From Labia minor (Eukaryota > Arthropoda > Insecta > Dermaptera > Spongiphoridae), in contig OY720348.1 in assembly GCA_963082975.1 (NCBI GenBank), forward strand, positions 63,699,719 through 63,763,718: DNA of 64,000 nt, given 5' to 3'. The position numbers and the translations under genes are program-made. Positions 44,075 through 56,060 of this stretch are shown in pieces. Below the pieces are notes generated by a model, which was not told where the DNA came from, made no database searches, and saw nothing but the letters and a program-made list of their open reading frames with translations. The first letter of the stretch is position 1. Each line of letters begins with the position of its first letter.

Positions 44075-45514
44075 TTACAGGTTAATTATTAAAGGTTTTT
44101 CTCCTGAATGAATTAATAAATGTCGATCTAAATGAGATTTCCTTTTAAATTTCTTTTCACAATAGTTACATTTAAAATGTTTTTCTTCTGTATGAATTAG
44201 TAAATGTCTAGCTAAATCAGATTTCAGATTAAATTTCTTTTTACAATAATTACATTCAAAAGGTTTTTCTCCTGTATGAATTAGTAAATGTTGTTTCAAA
44301 TTTGATTTCTGATAAAATTTCTTTTTACAATAATTACACTCAAAAGGTTTTACTCCTGTATGAGTACTTAAATGTCTATTTAAAGAATATTTGGTATTAA
44401 ATTTGTTTTCACAATAATTACACTCAAAAGGTTTTGCTCCTGAATGAATTAATAAATGTCGACCTAAATGATATTTCCTTATAAATTTCTTTTTACAATA
44501 ATTACATTCAAAAGGTTTTTCTCCTGTATGAATTAATAAATGTCTAGTTAAATCAGGTTTCCTATTAAATTTCTTTTCACAATAATTACATTGAAAACGC
44601 CTGTCTTCAGTATGGTTTGAATTAGTTTCTTCCTCAAATTTTCTATCTTTTTTGAGTTGATTTTTGAAAATTGAAAATATTTTATGGTGAAAACATTTTC
44701 GTAAATGTTTAGATAAAAATCCCTCACTTATAAAATTCGTATGACAATAAATGCAAGAATATAGAGGACCTAAAAAAGAAATGTTTTCGTTATTTTATTT
44801 TATTATTTTTTTATATATCTAACTATTTTATAATTCTATTTAATGAATAATATCACTACAAATAATGTTAAAAAAAATAATGATAATAATAACTAATTGA
44901 CGAGAAAGCGAGTGGGGGGCTTGGCTGGTTATTTAAATTTATTTTTATTTAGAAGCAATTATTAGAATGAAAAAAATTGTGGAATTTTAACTTAAGTAAA
45001 AAATTATTTTTTTGCTTTCGATGAAAAAAACAGAAATAAATATTACCGGAAATTGTTTACGATATAAATAAATATTTAATTTTAACTATAAAAATTATTT
45101 TATTTTTATTCAAATAATATTTAATCCCATTTAAAATAATATTTTTTATATTTATAGAATATTTTATATTTTTTTATTTCTAAAAATATTTATTTTTTAT
45201 TTTATATAAATTTATTAATTTAATTTTTTTTAAACAAGTATTTAATTTTTTACAAAATAATTTAAATTTAACCGACTCCAGAGATGTATATGCAAATTTT
45301 AATAGTTTTTATATCGTAAACTAGGAAAGAAAGTTTATTAGAATAAAAGTAGGAATGCACTGGTAAAGTTTTATCCAAATCCATTTTGGAGTAACTTTTT
45401 GTTTAATTACCATTTTAGTGACAATTAACATTACTTTAAATGAGAAAAAAAATAGAAATAAAAATTACCTATATATATTGGATATTTTGTGTCTTGTTCT
45501 GAATCAAGATTCAT
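44075..45514 (-). CDS. C2H2 zinc-finger protein, 6-finger paralog (two exons)
   Basis: Probable nucleic-acid-binding nuclear protein. Exon 1 is 45514-45469 (ATG, MNLDSEQDTKYPIYI plus one base), the donor is GTAATT, and the 699-bp intron ends TTTTTTAG. Exon 2 is 44769-44075. The junction keeps the frame and gives 246 aa. Residues about 20-45 form a degenerate C2HC finger (CIYCHTNF, HLRKC). After a short charged linker come six fingers of the form CNYCEKKF x5 L x2 H x3 H with TGEKPFE-type linkers at an 84-bp period. Helix positions differ between fingers (KPDLTRH, KYHLGRH, KYSLNRH, KSNLKQH, KSDLARH, KSHLDRH). The C-terminus PLIINL ends where a seventh finger is broken. AATAAA lies downstream (complement of 43802-43807). 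The intron contains a repeat copy absent from the right paralog. Expression is unproven; target DNA and partners are unknown. Confidence 0.82.
44885..45010 (-). repeat. Repeat copy inside the intron of the left zinc-finger gene
   Basis: GATAATAATAACTAATTGAC, AGAAAGCGAGTGGGGGGCTT and ATTGTGGAATTTTAACTTAA repeat the sequence at 45615-45745 in the same orientation. The right unit has only one copy (52960-53050), so this one was added to the intron after or during the duplication. Confidence 0.75.
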
Positions 45515-45712
45515 TTTTAATTGATTAATCTATTATCAATTATAAAATATATTCTAGATTATAAACATTGACATGGCTCTGTTAACTTTTGAAACCTTAT
45601 TTAGCGCCTCCTGTCTATGATAATAATAACTAATTGACGAAAAAGCGAGTGGGGGGCTTAGTTGGTTATTTAAATTTATTTTTATTTAGAAGGAATTATT
45701 ACAATGAAAAAA

Positions 45713-45866
45713 ATTGTGGAATTTTAATTTAAGTGAAAAATTATTTATTTAGAGTTAAAACTGACATTTCATCATTCAATTTTTATTTTTTCATATTATT
45801 GCTGAAACCTTGCTTTTATCTCCAAATAAATATTTTTTCATTTAACTGAAAATTCCACAATTTTTA
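45713..45866. mobile_element. Fold-back MITE in the left unit
   Basis: ATTGTGGAATTTTAATTTAA and TTAACTGAAAATTCCACAAT are inverted arms around a CTTGCTTTTATCTCC interior. The same element is at 52809-52960. Another right arm (46014-46033) follows in this copy, so the left unit has a partial duplication here. Confidence 0.65.
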
Positions 45867-46035
45867 AATTGTAGTTAGGAAGTTTACACATCCAAACAAA
45901 AAGAGTAATGTTCCTTGTAATATATTTATTTAAAGTATGATCAAAATTACAATAAATTATTAACAAAATCTGTGTCTACCTGACATGATTAAAATTTGTA
46001 TAAAATTTTTCATTTAACTGAAAATTCCACAACTT

Positions 46036-46283
46036 TTATATATAGAAGTTTAGCTTGACTGTATCGCTGAAAGCACCGGAATTAATTTTTTAACATAACT
46101 GCAAATCACGCGCCAGCACGTGACGTGATGCCATCAACAAAGAGCCAGACACGCGCTATTTTAATATATGTATATATATTAATTTTAATTTATAATTTAA
46201 TTAATTAAATTTAATTTAAATAAAATATATGTGTTAATTAATCCAATTCAAATTTACGAAATAGTCGAGTGGAGTCACTCCAG
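46036..46283 (-). mobile_element. Family X head (X10), proximal end of the left unit
   Basis: Truncated family X copy: the 5' terminus with CACTCCAG, subterminal TTTACGAAATAGTCGAG, and the GCGCCAGCACGTGACGTG block up to TATATATAGAAG. It is the counterpart of 52559-52800. The rest of X is replaced by the fold-back MITE and the zinc-finger gene. Confidence 0.8.
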
Positions 46284-46304
46284 ATTTTTTTTTTGTTTAT
46301 TTTT

Positions 46305-46899
46305 ACTATCTCGTAAAAGATAGTATTGCGATCACGAAAATTTTCGATGTTGAGATTTTGATGTTTTTATACGTTTTGAAGGTTCCTGAATCATTTTCAC
46401 TTAGGTTGAGAAAAATGTCTGTGTGTGTGTGTATGTGTGTGTGTGTAACCAAGATTACGGAAAAACGGTTTGAGCTAGAATGATGAAATTTGATACATGA
46501 GCATTATTCAAAATTCGTAGTTTTCTATCAACTTTGGAGAAATGTAGCTCAACCGGAAGAGGGTCATTACCTACAACGTTTTGATTTTTTTTCCTCTAAA
46601 GTGACCGTAAAGATAAAGATATATGTTTGATAATTTTTCACATGATTAATAATTGTATAAAACTGCTATACATATAATTTCAGCTTTATTGATTCGCTGA
46701 AAGTACCAGAATTAATTTTTTAACACTGCAAATCTCACGCGCCAACACGTGCCATGGTCCCATCAACAAAAAGCCAAACATGCGCTGGTTTAATATTTAT
46801 TATTTATAATTTATAATTAATTAAATTTAATTTAAATATAATATATTATGTTATTTAATCCAATTCAAATTGCGAGATAGTCGAGTGGAGACACTCCAG
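46305..46899 (-). mobile_element. Family X element (X9)
   Basis: Complete copy placed about 20 bp beyond X10 in the same orientation (head to tail). It starts ACTATCTCGTAAAAGATAGT, has a (TG)n tract at 46421-46446, and ends GTCGAGTGGAGACACTCCAG. It is closest to X3 (11460-12103); both are followed by CTAATTTA. Confidence 0.85.
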
Positions 46900-48454
46900 C
46901 TAATTTATTTTTGTGATATTCCATTTTGTTGCTCTACACACAATCATTTTCTCTATTCTGCACATAAACATAGAATCACGGATCAAATACCAACGACAAA
47001 AGATTTGGTGCCATTCATTGCTGCTCATTATTGATTTGTATGCCATTCAGCTGATCATTGAGGTCCACATTTAATTGTTCACTAAATTGACCATCATGTT
47101 CCAAAATTTAACCATTTGCCTTAAGTCGTCAAGGTATTATACCTCCCCCCTCTCCAACTCAACCTCACACCCACACTTCATCCCTCAAACACTGCCTCTC
47201 TTTTCTACTACAAAACCAGACCAAATTGTAATCCCAAACGCGATTAAATGATCAAGAACTTTGAATAGACTTTTGAAAGTTGTTTGCCACAATGAATCAA
47301 GAAATTATTTGATAAATTAGTATTGATTGTGTTCAAAATTTTTTTATTTTGATTTTTTTTTTTTACCTTTATGATTACTAGATTCATTATATGAATCAAT
47401 CTTATGATGAAAAAAATTTAAAAAGAAGAAGAATATATATAGATATATAAAAATAAAAGACGTCTCAATCTCAAGCAGAGATTTAAATAAATTCTCATTT
47501 TCTTTCTCAAAGAAAATCTGGATCCTTTTATTTTTTATCTTTTTTTTATCATCTTTATTTGTTAAACAAAATATATTCCCTTGAAAGAAATTGAAAATAT
47601 AAAGCTGAATAAGGAACATTCACTTTATATATATTTAATTTTTGTATTTTTTTTTATTTACGAAATTGACAGATTTTCTTCCACTGAAACATCATTTCAT
47701 AGGATCAAAACAGTAACTAATCCCCACTCATGAAAATTGAAATATCGCCCCTAAGAGAACAAAAATTGATAAATAATTCCAACTTAAATTTTAAATAATG
47801 CTACTTTAAATTTTGAAATAATAAATATTATACTAATGGTAAAAATTTCTGTAAAATGTAAAATAATGGAGAAAGAAATTTAAAATTAAATAAAAATACA
47901 AACAATTTTAAAAAATTCAAAATAATTTTCTTTAAAAAATAAATCACGTTTAGTATAAGTATTCCTGGCCTTGTTGAGATCTTCCCTCGTTGAATTTGTC
48001 TTAGGTTAGGTAACTCGGAAGAGTACTACACCCCCTCCACTCTAAAAGGAATAAATTGATTTGAGACTTTAGAGAGTTAGAACTTTCAACCCTCAAGCAT
48101 CATTAGAAATGCAAATCGAACTTAAACCCCAAAATTCCTTTAGAATTTCTTAAATATAATAAAAGAAAAAGACAGTCCTTATGAAGTTAAAGCATGTGTA
48201 AGATAGAGAGGGGGATTAATATTTAGTGAATTAATATTTAAAAACAATTCAATTATTTGTTTTCAAAAATTCACAAATAATCCTCCATAAAGTTAATTAA
48301 TATCACATCTAAAGAGGAATTGAGAGTCACTTCTAGTTCTGGGTTAATAATAAATTCCGCACTTTCCCAATACTAAAATTATTCTTTTAATGATGTTTTG
48401 TGAATTCATTTTATAAATAATAAATATTACATATATTATGAAAAATTATTTCCA

Positions 48455-48752
48455 GGTTATTATCACGTGTTTTTGTGAGATTTTAGTTTCTACGTGTTTA
48501 ACATTTGACCTCATTTTCAATTTTAATTTGTGCTACGAGTCGAACGTATGTTAGGGTCAGTGCTAGTTCCGAGGATTGTTCATAACCTCTGATCTCAGTA
48601 AGTCAAAGATTACCTACCCATTCAACCCAAAATACCAACATTAAATCTTGGTCACACAGACTAAGCCCCGGATTTCCATAATTATCTTCTATTAACTCTC
48701 TTGAAAATGGTACCAAAATGGGTGCTTAAACGTCGTGACTAAAATCTCACTG
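48455..48752. repeat. Two family W fragments in opposite orientation
   Basis: ATTATCACGTGTTTTTGTGA on the left, and CTTGAAAATGGTACCAAAAT followed by GGGTGCTTAAACGTCGTGAC on the right, are opposite halves of the W core around about 180 bp of more complex sequence. Confidence 0.55.
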
Positions 48753-48897
48753 GATTTAAATCCGAAGATTAGGGATTTTTGAATCTGGATTCTCACCTAA
48801 AAACAAAAACAAACAACCAAAAAAATTGAATCAAGATCCGAAAATCCGAAATCGTCGGATTTAAATCCAATAGGATCACGATCCTGTCCATCCCTGT
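48753..48897. mobile_element. hAT-like MITE fragment
   Basis: GGATTTAAATCC palindromes near both ends and the right end ATCCTGTCCATCCCTG match the style of the element at 18806-19178. The left terminal repeat is missing. Confidence 0.45.
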
Positions 48898-50179
48898 CTG
48901 AAATCTATTTTAAATAGCTGATCTGTGTTTTTAATTAAATAATAAGTGAGAATTTCAAATGAATTATCTTTGTAATTTCTATTTTTTTTCTTTTCTTTTT
49001 TTTTCTTTGATGAGTTATTTTACCGAGATTCTAGAAAGGTGTAATTAGACAGGTGGAGGATATCCCAAAAGCTTCGCTATCACTTCGAGATCAAGAGAGT
49101 GACCCGCATAATCCTAAAGTTTCTCGGCTTTTCCTTTTTCTTACACTTGGCAACGTTGAATGATAAAAGAAACTTCTCACGTTTCACTTCATTAGAAACT
49201 CTCGCAGAACGTGTCACTAATCGATGTAATGGACGACCACTGAGTGTGAATGAGACCCAACGATCATTTCTCTTAATGGCTCATTTTCCTGATTGACTAA
49301 GACGGAAATGTTACCCTTTCTCTACGGTCTCCCTCTCTCACTACTATAAAAAGCATCTACCTGTATTGGAAAAATGAAATATTATATTCTACAAGAAAAG
49401 TAGGAATATCTCTTTAAAACTAAATTATTTGTTTTTAAAAGAAAGAGAAGTAAGGTTATGATATGGTCCTCGGTGTAATTTTGAACAGGTATATATCCAA
49501 TAAATTTTTGAAATATTATTTATAGATGATCTTACTAATAATTGAATTGTAAATCTGTATTCCAATAATAATCAGTTTGTGATTTTATATTCCACTAGGA
49601 ATATATAATTTATGATTTGACTGGCTGTGCCCCGGCAAAAAGAGCATTATGTTATTTAATGAAATCTTGAGATGGAAAATAAATTAAGTAGAGGTATATT
49701 TAATATAATAAATAATAGTACTAATTCCTCTTGAAGTCTGTCTTTAATAGTAATAAAAATAATAATATTTATTTAAATCAATCTATATACAACATATTTA
49801 CAAATTTACTATTTTGGTGTTCCTCATGATACAAGATATAAAAATAGAAAATAAATATACAATATATTAATTAATATATTTTAGTGACATCTCTCTCTAA
49901 GACTTTAAATCCTAAGTAATATATTTATTTTGAAAAAATAAAAACTACATGCTCTAATTTTATAGAACTGTATATTTAAATTATTATCTCAGCGGAAGTG
50001 CCAATTTGCTATTGTAACTTCGTTTTTCTTTAGATTTTCAAAAAAACGCTTCTAAAATTTTTTATTAAGTTGTAAAAGTTTTAATATTAAATAAAGTTTT
50101 AATTTAAAATAAAATTCTTCCTAATATTCCTTGGCCGGAAACAATGACAGGAAAATTACATAACCTCATTTTTTTTATA

Positions 50180-50203
50180 TTAGGTTGTTCGGAAAGTAAT
50201 TTC

Positions 50204-50235
<32 letters not shown>

Positions 50236-50733
50236 AAAACTAAGTGATAATTTTTGTATAATGAATAAATATTTGCTGGCAAAAACTAATTAACCTCTTC
50301 ATTTAAAGTAAAGGTTGAACTGTCAAAAAATCATCTAATGCTTTTATTAAGACTTCATCAACTTCAACTGGCCTTCTAGTACGTAGTGCATCTTAAAAAT
50401 TGCCGGATCTAAATATTTCAAACCAGTTCTGGCACTGACCTATTGCCAAAACATCTCCTCCATTTCTGGATTGAACAGCATTTTTACCTTTTCTATAGGA
50501 AAAAAGTAAAATATGACGAAAATACTGGTTATTGCTCTCCTATTTAAAAGAGCATCAACCATAAAACTACTGGATAGATTCAATTAAACTTTTTCACACA
50601 CAAGCATTGCTCTATCTGCTCTTCGACCATATAATGATTTTGCGGCTTAAGTGTGAAGTTGTGCTCGAAAAAAGGAAGTAATTCCGTTTTTTTCTCTGAC
50701 GGAAAAAACGAACTTACTTTCCGAACAACCTAA
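50180..50733 (-). mobile_element. Internally deleted mariner with N-terminal transposase relic
   Basis: Ends TTAGGTTGTTCGGAAAGTAA and its inverted copy (50714-50733) are flanked by TA (50178-50179, 50734-50735). The TTAGGTTG start is typical of mariner. On the minus strand the interior reads FSYRKGKNAVQSRNGGDVL, IGQCQNWFEIFRSGNF, a stop, then TRRPVEVDEVLIKAL. This is the mariner helix-turn-helix and linker order. The catalytic domain is absent and replaced by a long poly-T near the left end. It is non-autonomous. Confidence 0.88.
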
Positions 50734-50735
50734 TA

Positions 50736-52557
50736 TTTTTACGTGTTGTTCAGCCAATTTATAAGTAAATTTCTTCCCAAGAATCTAAAACAATTTTTTT
50801 TTTGAACCATCAATAAAAAAGTAATCAAAAATAACTAAATAAATATATAAAACATATCACGTGATTGAAATTGACATGATTTTAAACTCAATGCATTTCT
50901 CTTCATTATTATTTAAGAGAATATTTAAACACAGCGAAATAAATATCAGTTGATTGATCAAAACGATAAATTAAGAAGACGATTAAGGCATTGCAAAGGA
51001 ATTTTATAAACAAAGGACCATTGGAATATGAAAATTGGATGTTCCCATTCTTTTGCTCATGCATTGTGTTCCAAATGAATACTACTATCTCTATTATCTT
51101 TTGTGTTCCTTATATAATTAAGCAGAGCCCTTATTTTGAAACAATTCCTTGGAACTAAGAGTTGCGCGTTATGTCTCATTTCGACGGTTCCTATGGCAAC
51201 AGCGACGGCGTCAACGTTAGCTACGTCCCGGGGTTTTACGTTGATTTCTCCAAGGAGAGAGGATAGCTCTGCTCGGGTTAACCGATAGTGGCCTATTAAA
51301 TGAGACCCGGGGCTTTTGCGTTAAAATGGGCCCTTCACCTATTACTCAAAGTCCCCGAATAGATTAAAGCTATTCATTGACCGACTGAAAAAAAGCGATG
51401 TTGCCACTTTTAGATTGGTCACTGATTTAATTAATCGCCGTAAGACACGGGTATCTGGTTAAAAAAAAAGTTTAGAAATTAGTCAAGAGGTTTAAATTCG
51501 GCGGCAGTCAATAGCAAGTTTTATTTATTTTGATTAAATTATTAAAAAAATAAATAAAAAAAAAAAAACAAAAAAAACATGGGACAAACTAAATGACTAA
51601 TCTTTCCGGGTAAATATTAGGTGGTTAGAAAAGTTAGTATGGAGGGGAATGAGAAGAAAGAGAGCGGGATTTCAATTTTCAAGAAATGGAATTCTTAAGC
51701 CCTTCGTTATTACCCAAAAGCATCGGGAAAGAAAGCGATTTCATAAAAAAAAAAAAAATAGATGATTAAAAACAATTCAATTGGACTTTGCAAAGAATGA
51801 AATGAAATGTGGATTCATTGAATGGAAAAAGAAAAAAATTAATTCTTAAAAATAATCCCAATTTTATCTTTTCATTAAAACACATTGAATGAGTGAGATA
51901 AAAAAAAATCAAAAAATTAATTATAAATTAAAGAGGTAATCTTTATTATAGATTTTCATTTTATAGAATATTTATATAAAGTTATAATAATAGAATAAGA
52001 ATGCTTATTTCAAATGTGTATGTAGCAATTAAATATTTGCTGAAGTTCTACTTGAATTATAATTTTCTCCATATTTCAGCTGAATGAAATAATGAAATTC
52101 TACCGAGCTCTCTACAGAAAATGAAATTCCACTCATGAATTATAAAATATACCAATTCATACGTTACTATACTATTTAATACTACAATTATGATATTAGA
52201 TTATAATATATATTCATTGTAATGTTATTAATAATTAAAGAAAGAAAGAGGCATAATAATTAATTATACGAATAGTTAACTTTTCTCGCATTATATTGTT
52301 GAAAATATCAAAATATAATATAATAGAATCCATTAAATAATGTACCAGGACTATTCAAAAGAAAAGTTGAATTTTGAATTTTCGTGGGCTGTGTACATTC
52401 GATTATTTAATTTTTTTTTGTTTTTTTTTTGTTATGTTGGTACACATATGTTTCTCATATGTTCACATTATCAGCCATTTTGGATTAGTAGTTTGTTTTA
52501 GACAACTGAAAAAATTAGTCACATTTTTGTGTGTTCTTCAATTTTTTACTTAAAAAA
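50736..52557. other. No gene; complex CpG-containing block at 51120-51450
   Basis: AT-rich on both sides. Positions 51120-51450 are clearly less AT-rich, contain many CG dinucleotides, and have no other copy in the window. No open frame of note is found there. It is a candidate host regulatory element, promoter or first exon. Confidence 0.5.
51187..51200 (+). promoter_or_regulatory. Candidate RFX X-box
   Basis: GTTCCTATGGCAAC fits the X-box consensus GTHNYYATRRNAAC at every position. RFX factors bind such sites upstream of many ciliary genes in animals. The site is inside the CpG-containing block, which adds some weight, but a single 14-bp match can be chance and no gene is recognised beside it. 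Confidence 0.4.
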
Positions 52558-52558
52558 T

Positions 52559-52800
52559 CTGGAGTGACTTGACTCGACTATCTCGTAAATTTGAATTGGA
52601 TTAATTAACACATATATTATATTTAAATTAAATATAATTAATTAAATTATAAATTAAAATTAATATATATAGATATATTAAAACAGCGCGTGCCTGGCTC
52701 TTTGTTGATGACACCACGTCACGTGCTGGCGCGTGATTGCAGTTGTGTTAAAAAATTAATTCCGGTACTTTCAGCTGAAATTCTATATATATATATATAT
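52559..52800 (+). mobile_element. Family X head (X11), proximal end of the right unit
   Basis: Truncated family X copy from the 5' terminus through ACCACGTCACGTGCTGGCGC to TTCTATATATATATATA. It passes directly into the fold-back MITE at 52809. Confidence 0.82.
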
Positions 52801-52808
52801 ATATATAA

Positions 52809-52960
52809 AGTTGTGGAATTTTCAGTTAAATGAAAAAATATTTATTTGGAGATAAAAGCAAGGTTTCAGCAATAATATGAAAAAATAAAAATTGATTGAT
52901 GAAATGTCAGTTTTACCTCTAAATAAATAATTTTTCATTTAAGTTAAAATTCCACAATTT
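52809..52960. mobile_element. Fold-back MITE in the right unit
   Basis: TTGTGGAATTTTCAGTTAAA and TTTAAGTTAAAATTCCACAA are inverted arms of about 45 bp around AAGCAAGGTTTCAGCAATAA. The counterpart lies at 45713-45866. Confidence 0.7.
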
Positions 52961-53309
52961 TTTTCATTTTAATAATTCCTTCTAAATAAAAATAAATTTA
53001 AATTACCAACCAAGCCCCCCACTCGCTTTCTCGTCAATTAGTTATCCTTATCATAGCCAGGAGGCGCTAAATAAGGTTTCAAAAGTTAACATGTTCGTGT
53101 CAAGCCTGTTATATTGTCTCTGGTTTAAATAATGCACTAAAAATTTTAATTTGAAACTGATTCGTTGCCACAAACTATCGTTATTATCTTAAGAGGAATA
53201 TTTGGTTGTTATTTTGATTGTAAATCAAAATCAAAATTTAAAACGTGTGTTTAAAACATTTTTAATCTAGAATATATTTTATAATTGATAATAGAATAAT
53301 CAATTAAAA

Positions 53310-55694
53310 ATGAATCTTGATTCAGAACAAGACACAAAATATCCAATATATATAGGTAATTTTTATATCTATTTTTTTTTCTCATTTAGAGTAATATTAA
53401 TTGTCACTAAAATCGTAATTATACAAAAAAGCTACTCCAACATGGATTTGGATAAAATTTTACCAGTGCATTCCTATTTATATTCTAATAAACTTTCTTT
53501 CCTAGTTTACGATATAAAAACTATTAAAATTTGCATTTACATCTCTGGAGTCGGTTAAATTTTTTAAATTATTTTTTAAACAAATTAAATATTTGTTTAA
53601 AAAAAATTAAATTAAAAAATTTATATAAAATAAAAAAAAATTATTTTTATATTTAAAAAAATATAAAAATACTATTAATATAAAAAATATTAATTTAAAC
53701 AGAATTAATTATTATTTTAAACTGAATTAAATATTATTTCAATAAAAATAAAATATATTTTATAGCTAAGATTAAATATTTATTTATATCGTAAACAATT
53801 TCCGGTAATATTTATTTCTGTTTTTTTCATCGAAAGCAATGTTAATGTAACTAAAATTATTTTTTTTAACATTATTTGTAGTGATATTATTCATTAAATT
53901 GAATTATAAAATAGTTAGATATATAAAAATATAATAAAATAAAATAACGAAAACATTTCTTTTTTAGGTCCTCTATATTCTTGCATTTATTGTCATACGA
54001 ATTTTATAAGTGAGGGATTTTTATCTAAACATTTACGAAAATGTTTTCATCATAAAATATTTTCAATTTTCAAAAATCATGTAAAACTCCAAAAGGATAA
54101 AGAGATATATTTAGACGAAAAATTTGAAGAAGAAACTAATTCAAACCATACTGAAGACAGGCGTTTTCAATGTAATTATTGTGAAAAGAAATTTGATCGG
54201 ATATCAGCTTTAAATAGACATTTATTAATTCACACAGGAGAAAAACCTTTTGAGTGTAATTATTGTAAAAAGAAATTTAGTCAGGAAACAAATTTAGATC
54301 GACATTTATTAATTCATACAGGAGAAAAACCTTTTGAATGTAATTATTGTGAAAAGAAATTTACCCAGAAATCAAGTTTATCTAAACATTTATTAATTCA
54401 TTCAGGAGAAAAACCTTTTGAATGTAATTATTGTGAAAAGAAATTTAATCACAAATCAAATTTATATAAACATTTATTAATTCATTCAGGAGAAAAACCT
54501 TTTGAATGTAATTATTGTAAAAAGAAATTTAATCACAGATCAAGTTTATATAAACATTTATTAATTCATTCAGGAGAAAAACCTTTTGAATGTAATTATT
54601 GTGAAAAGAAATTTAATAAGAAATCAAATTTAGATAAACATTTATTACTTCATACAGGAGAAAAACCTTTTGAATGTAATTATTGTAAAAAGAAATTTAA
54701 TACCAAATTTTCTTTAAATAGACATTTAAGTAATCATACAGGAGAAAAACCTTTTGAATGTAATTATTGTGAAAAGAAATTTAATCAGAAATCAGCTTTA
54801 AAAACACATTTACTAATTCATTCAGGAGAAAAATCTTTTGAGTGTAATTATTGTGAAAACAAATTTAATACCAAATTTTCTTTAAATAGACATTTAAGTA
54901 CTCATACTGGAGAAAAACCTTTTGAATGTAATTATTGTAAAAAGAAATTTATTCTGAAATCAAATTTGAAACAACATTTACTAATTCATACAGGAGAAAA
55001 ACCTTTTGAGTGTAATTATTGTGAAAAGAAATTTAATCAGAAATCACATTTAGATAACCATTTATTAGTTCATACGGGCAAAAAACCTTTTGAATGTAAT
55101 TATTGTGAAAAGAAATTTAATCATAAATCAACTTTAAAAATACATTTAATAATACATTCAGGAGAAAAACCTTTTGAATGTAATTATTGTGAAAGGAAAT
55201 TTAATCAGAAATCTGATTTAGCTAGACATTTATTAATTCATACTGGAGAAAAGCCTTTTGAATGTAATTATTGTAAAAATAAATTTATTACAAAATCACA
55301 TTTAACTAAGCATTTATTAAATCATACAGGAGAAAAACCTTTTGAATGTAATTATTGTGAAAAGAAATTTAATGTAAAATCAAGTTTAGATAAACATTTA
55401 TTAATTCATACAGGAGAAAAACCTTTTGAGTGTAATTATTGTAAAAAGAAATTTAATACCAAATTTTCTTTAAATAGACATTTAAGTAATCATACAGGAG
55501 AAAAACCTTTTGAATGTAATTATTGTAAAAAGAAATTTAATCTGAAATCTGATTTAGCTAGACATTTATTAATTCATACAGGAGAAAAACCTTTTGAATG
55601 TAATTATTGTAAAATGAAATTTAAAAGGAAATCTCATTTAGATCGACATTTATTAAATCATTCAGGAGAAAAACCTTTAATAATTAACCTGTAA
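53310..55694 (+). CDS. C2H2 zinc-finger protein, 18-finger paralog (two exons)
   Basis: Probable nuclear DNA-binding protein. Exon 1 is 53310-53355 (ATG, MNLDSEQDTKYPIYI plus one base), the donor is GTAATT, and the 612-bp intron ends TTTTTTAG. Exon 2 is 53968-55694. The splice keeps frame and gives 590 aa. A degenerate C2HC finger (CIYCHTNF, HLRKC) comes first. Then 18 canonical fingers follow, with the first Cys codon of each at exactly 84-bp spacing from 54171 to 55599 (CNYCEKKF x5 L x2 H x3 H, linkers TGEKPFE or SGEKPFE). Helix residues vary while the scaffold is almost constant; KFSLNRH occurs three times, which shows recent finger duplication. The C-terminus is PLIINL, as in the left paralog, followed by an out-of-frame finger relic. 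AATAAA lies at 55841-55846. No ATG lies upstream in exon 2, which supports the spliced start. Reading through the intron gives an 82-codon alternative with no fingers. Targets are unknown. Confidence 0.85.
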
Positions 55695-55765
55695 TTATTG
55701 TGAAAAGAAATTTAATCAAACATCACATTTAGATAAATATTTATTAATACATAATATTTGAAAAA
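55692..55765 (+). pseudogene. Broken terminal finger after the stop
   Basis: TGTAATTATTGTGAAAAGAA begins a further finger (FNQTSHLDKYLLIHN in the displaced frame). A short insertion, AATAATTAACC, before it creates the stop. The left paralog has the same break (44045-44077), so it predates the duplication. Confidence 0.7.
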
Positions 55766-56060
55766 TTGGTTTAATAATGATAACAATATTTTCTTTGAAA
55801 ATAGTTTATATACTTTATAGCACAAATTGTAGATTAAAACAATAAAAATTTAAATTATTTACCTTTGTATCTATTTTACTATTAATAAATACATTATTAC
55901 TAATTAACTATTACATTCAAGAATCCTATCATTTTAGTATTCATATGTTTATTTATTATTTTTTTATTTAAGTTTAAAATATGTCTAATGATTCTTTCTT
56001 TTTAGTAATCTATAATTGTAAATCAAAAAGAAACTTTATAAAAATCTTTAACTTAATTCT

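Larger units (their letters stand above)
42224..46283 (-). mobile_element. Family X-bounded unit carrying a zinc-finger gene (left, inverted copy)
   Basis: The segment matches 52559-57159 as an inverted copy. Its boundaries coincide with family X termini: the X 5' end (CTGGAGTGACTCC read on the minus strand) at 46283 and an X 3' hairpin end (CGAAATAGT) at 42224. Outside these points the two copies have unrelated flanks. Order on the minus strand: truncated X head (46283-46036), fold-back MITE (45866-45713), zinc-finger gene (45514-44075), decayed finger remnants (about 43580-43425), then a near-complete X (42781-42224). It is about 4.06 kb; the shorter finger array explains most of the size difference from the right copy. 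Confidence 0.75.
46900..50177. other. Spacer between the two units: no gene recognised
   Basis: Mostly AT-rich. It contains two family W fragments in opposite orientation (48455-48525 and 48700-48752), a hAT-like fragment (48753-48897) and a more complex block at 49030-49370 with no second copy. The 65-codon frame at 49099-49296 in that block has no recognised family. A pyrimidine-rich patch lies at 47140-47190. Confidence 0.5.

Noticed and set aside
47344..47619. 91-codon minus-strand frame.
   Set aside because: It is dominated by Phe, Lys and Ile from A/T runs, with no recognisable domain.
49099..49296. 65-codon plus-strand frame in a complex block.
   Set aside because: No recognisable family or splice context. 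It is kept only as part of a possibly single-copy noncoding block.
53310..53558. 82-codon frame as an independent gene.
   Set aside because: Its first 15 codons are exon 1 of the zinc-finger gene and the rest reads into the intron. The left paralog has a stop soon after the same donor site.
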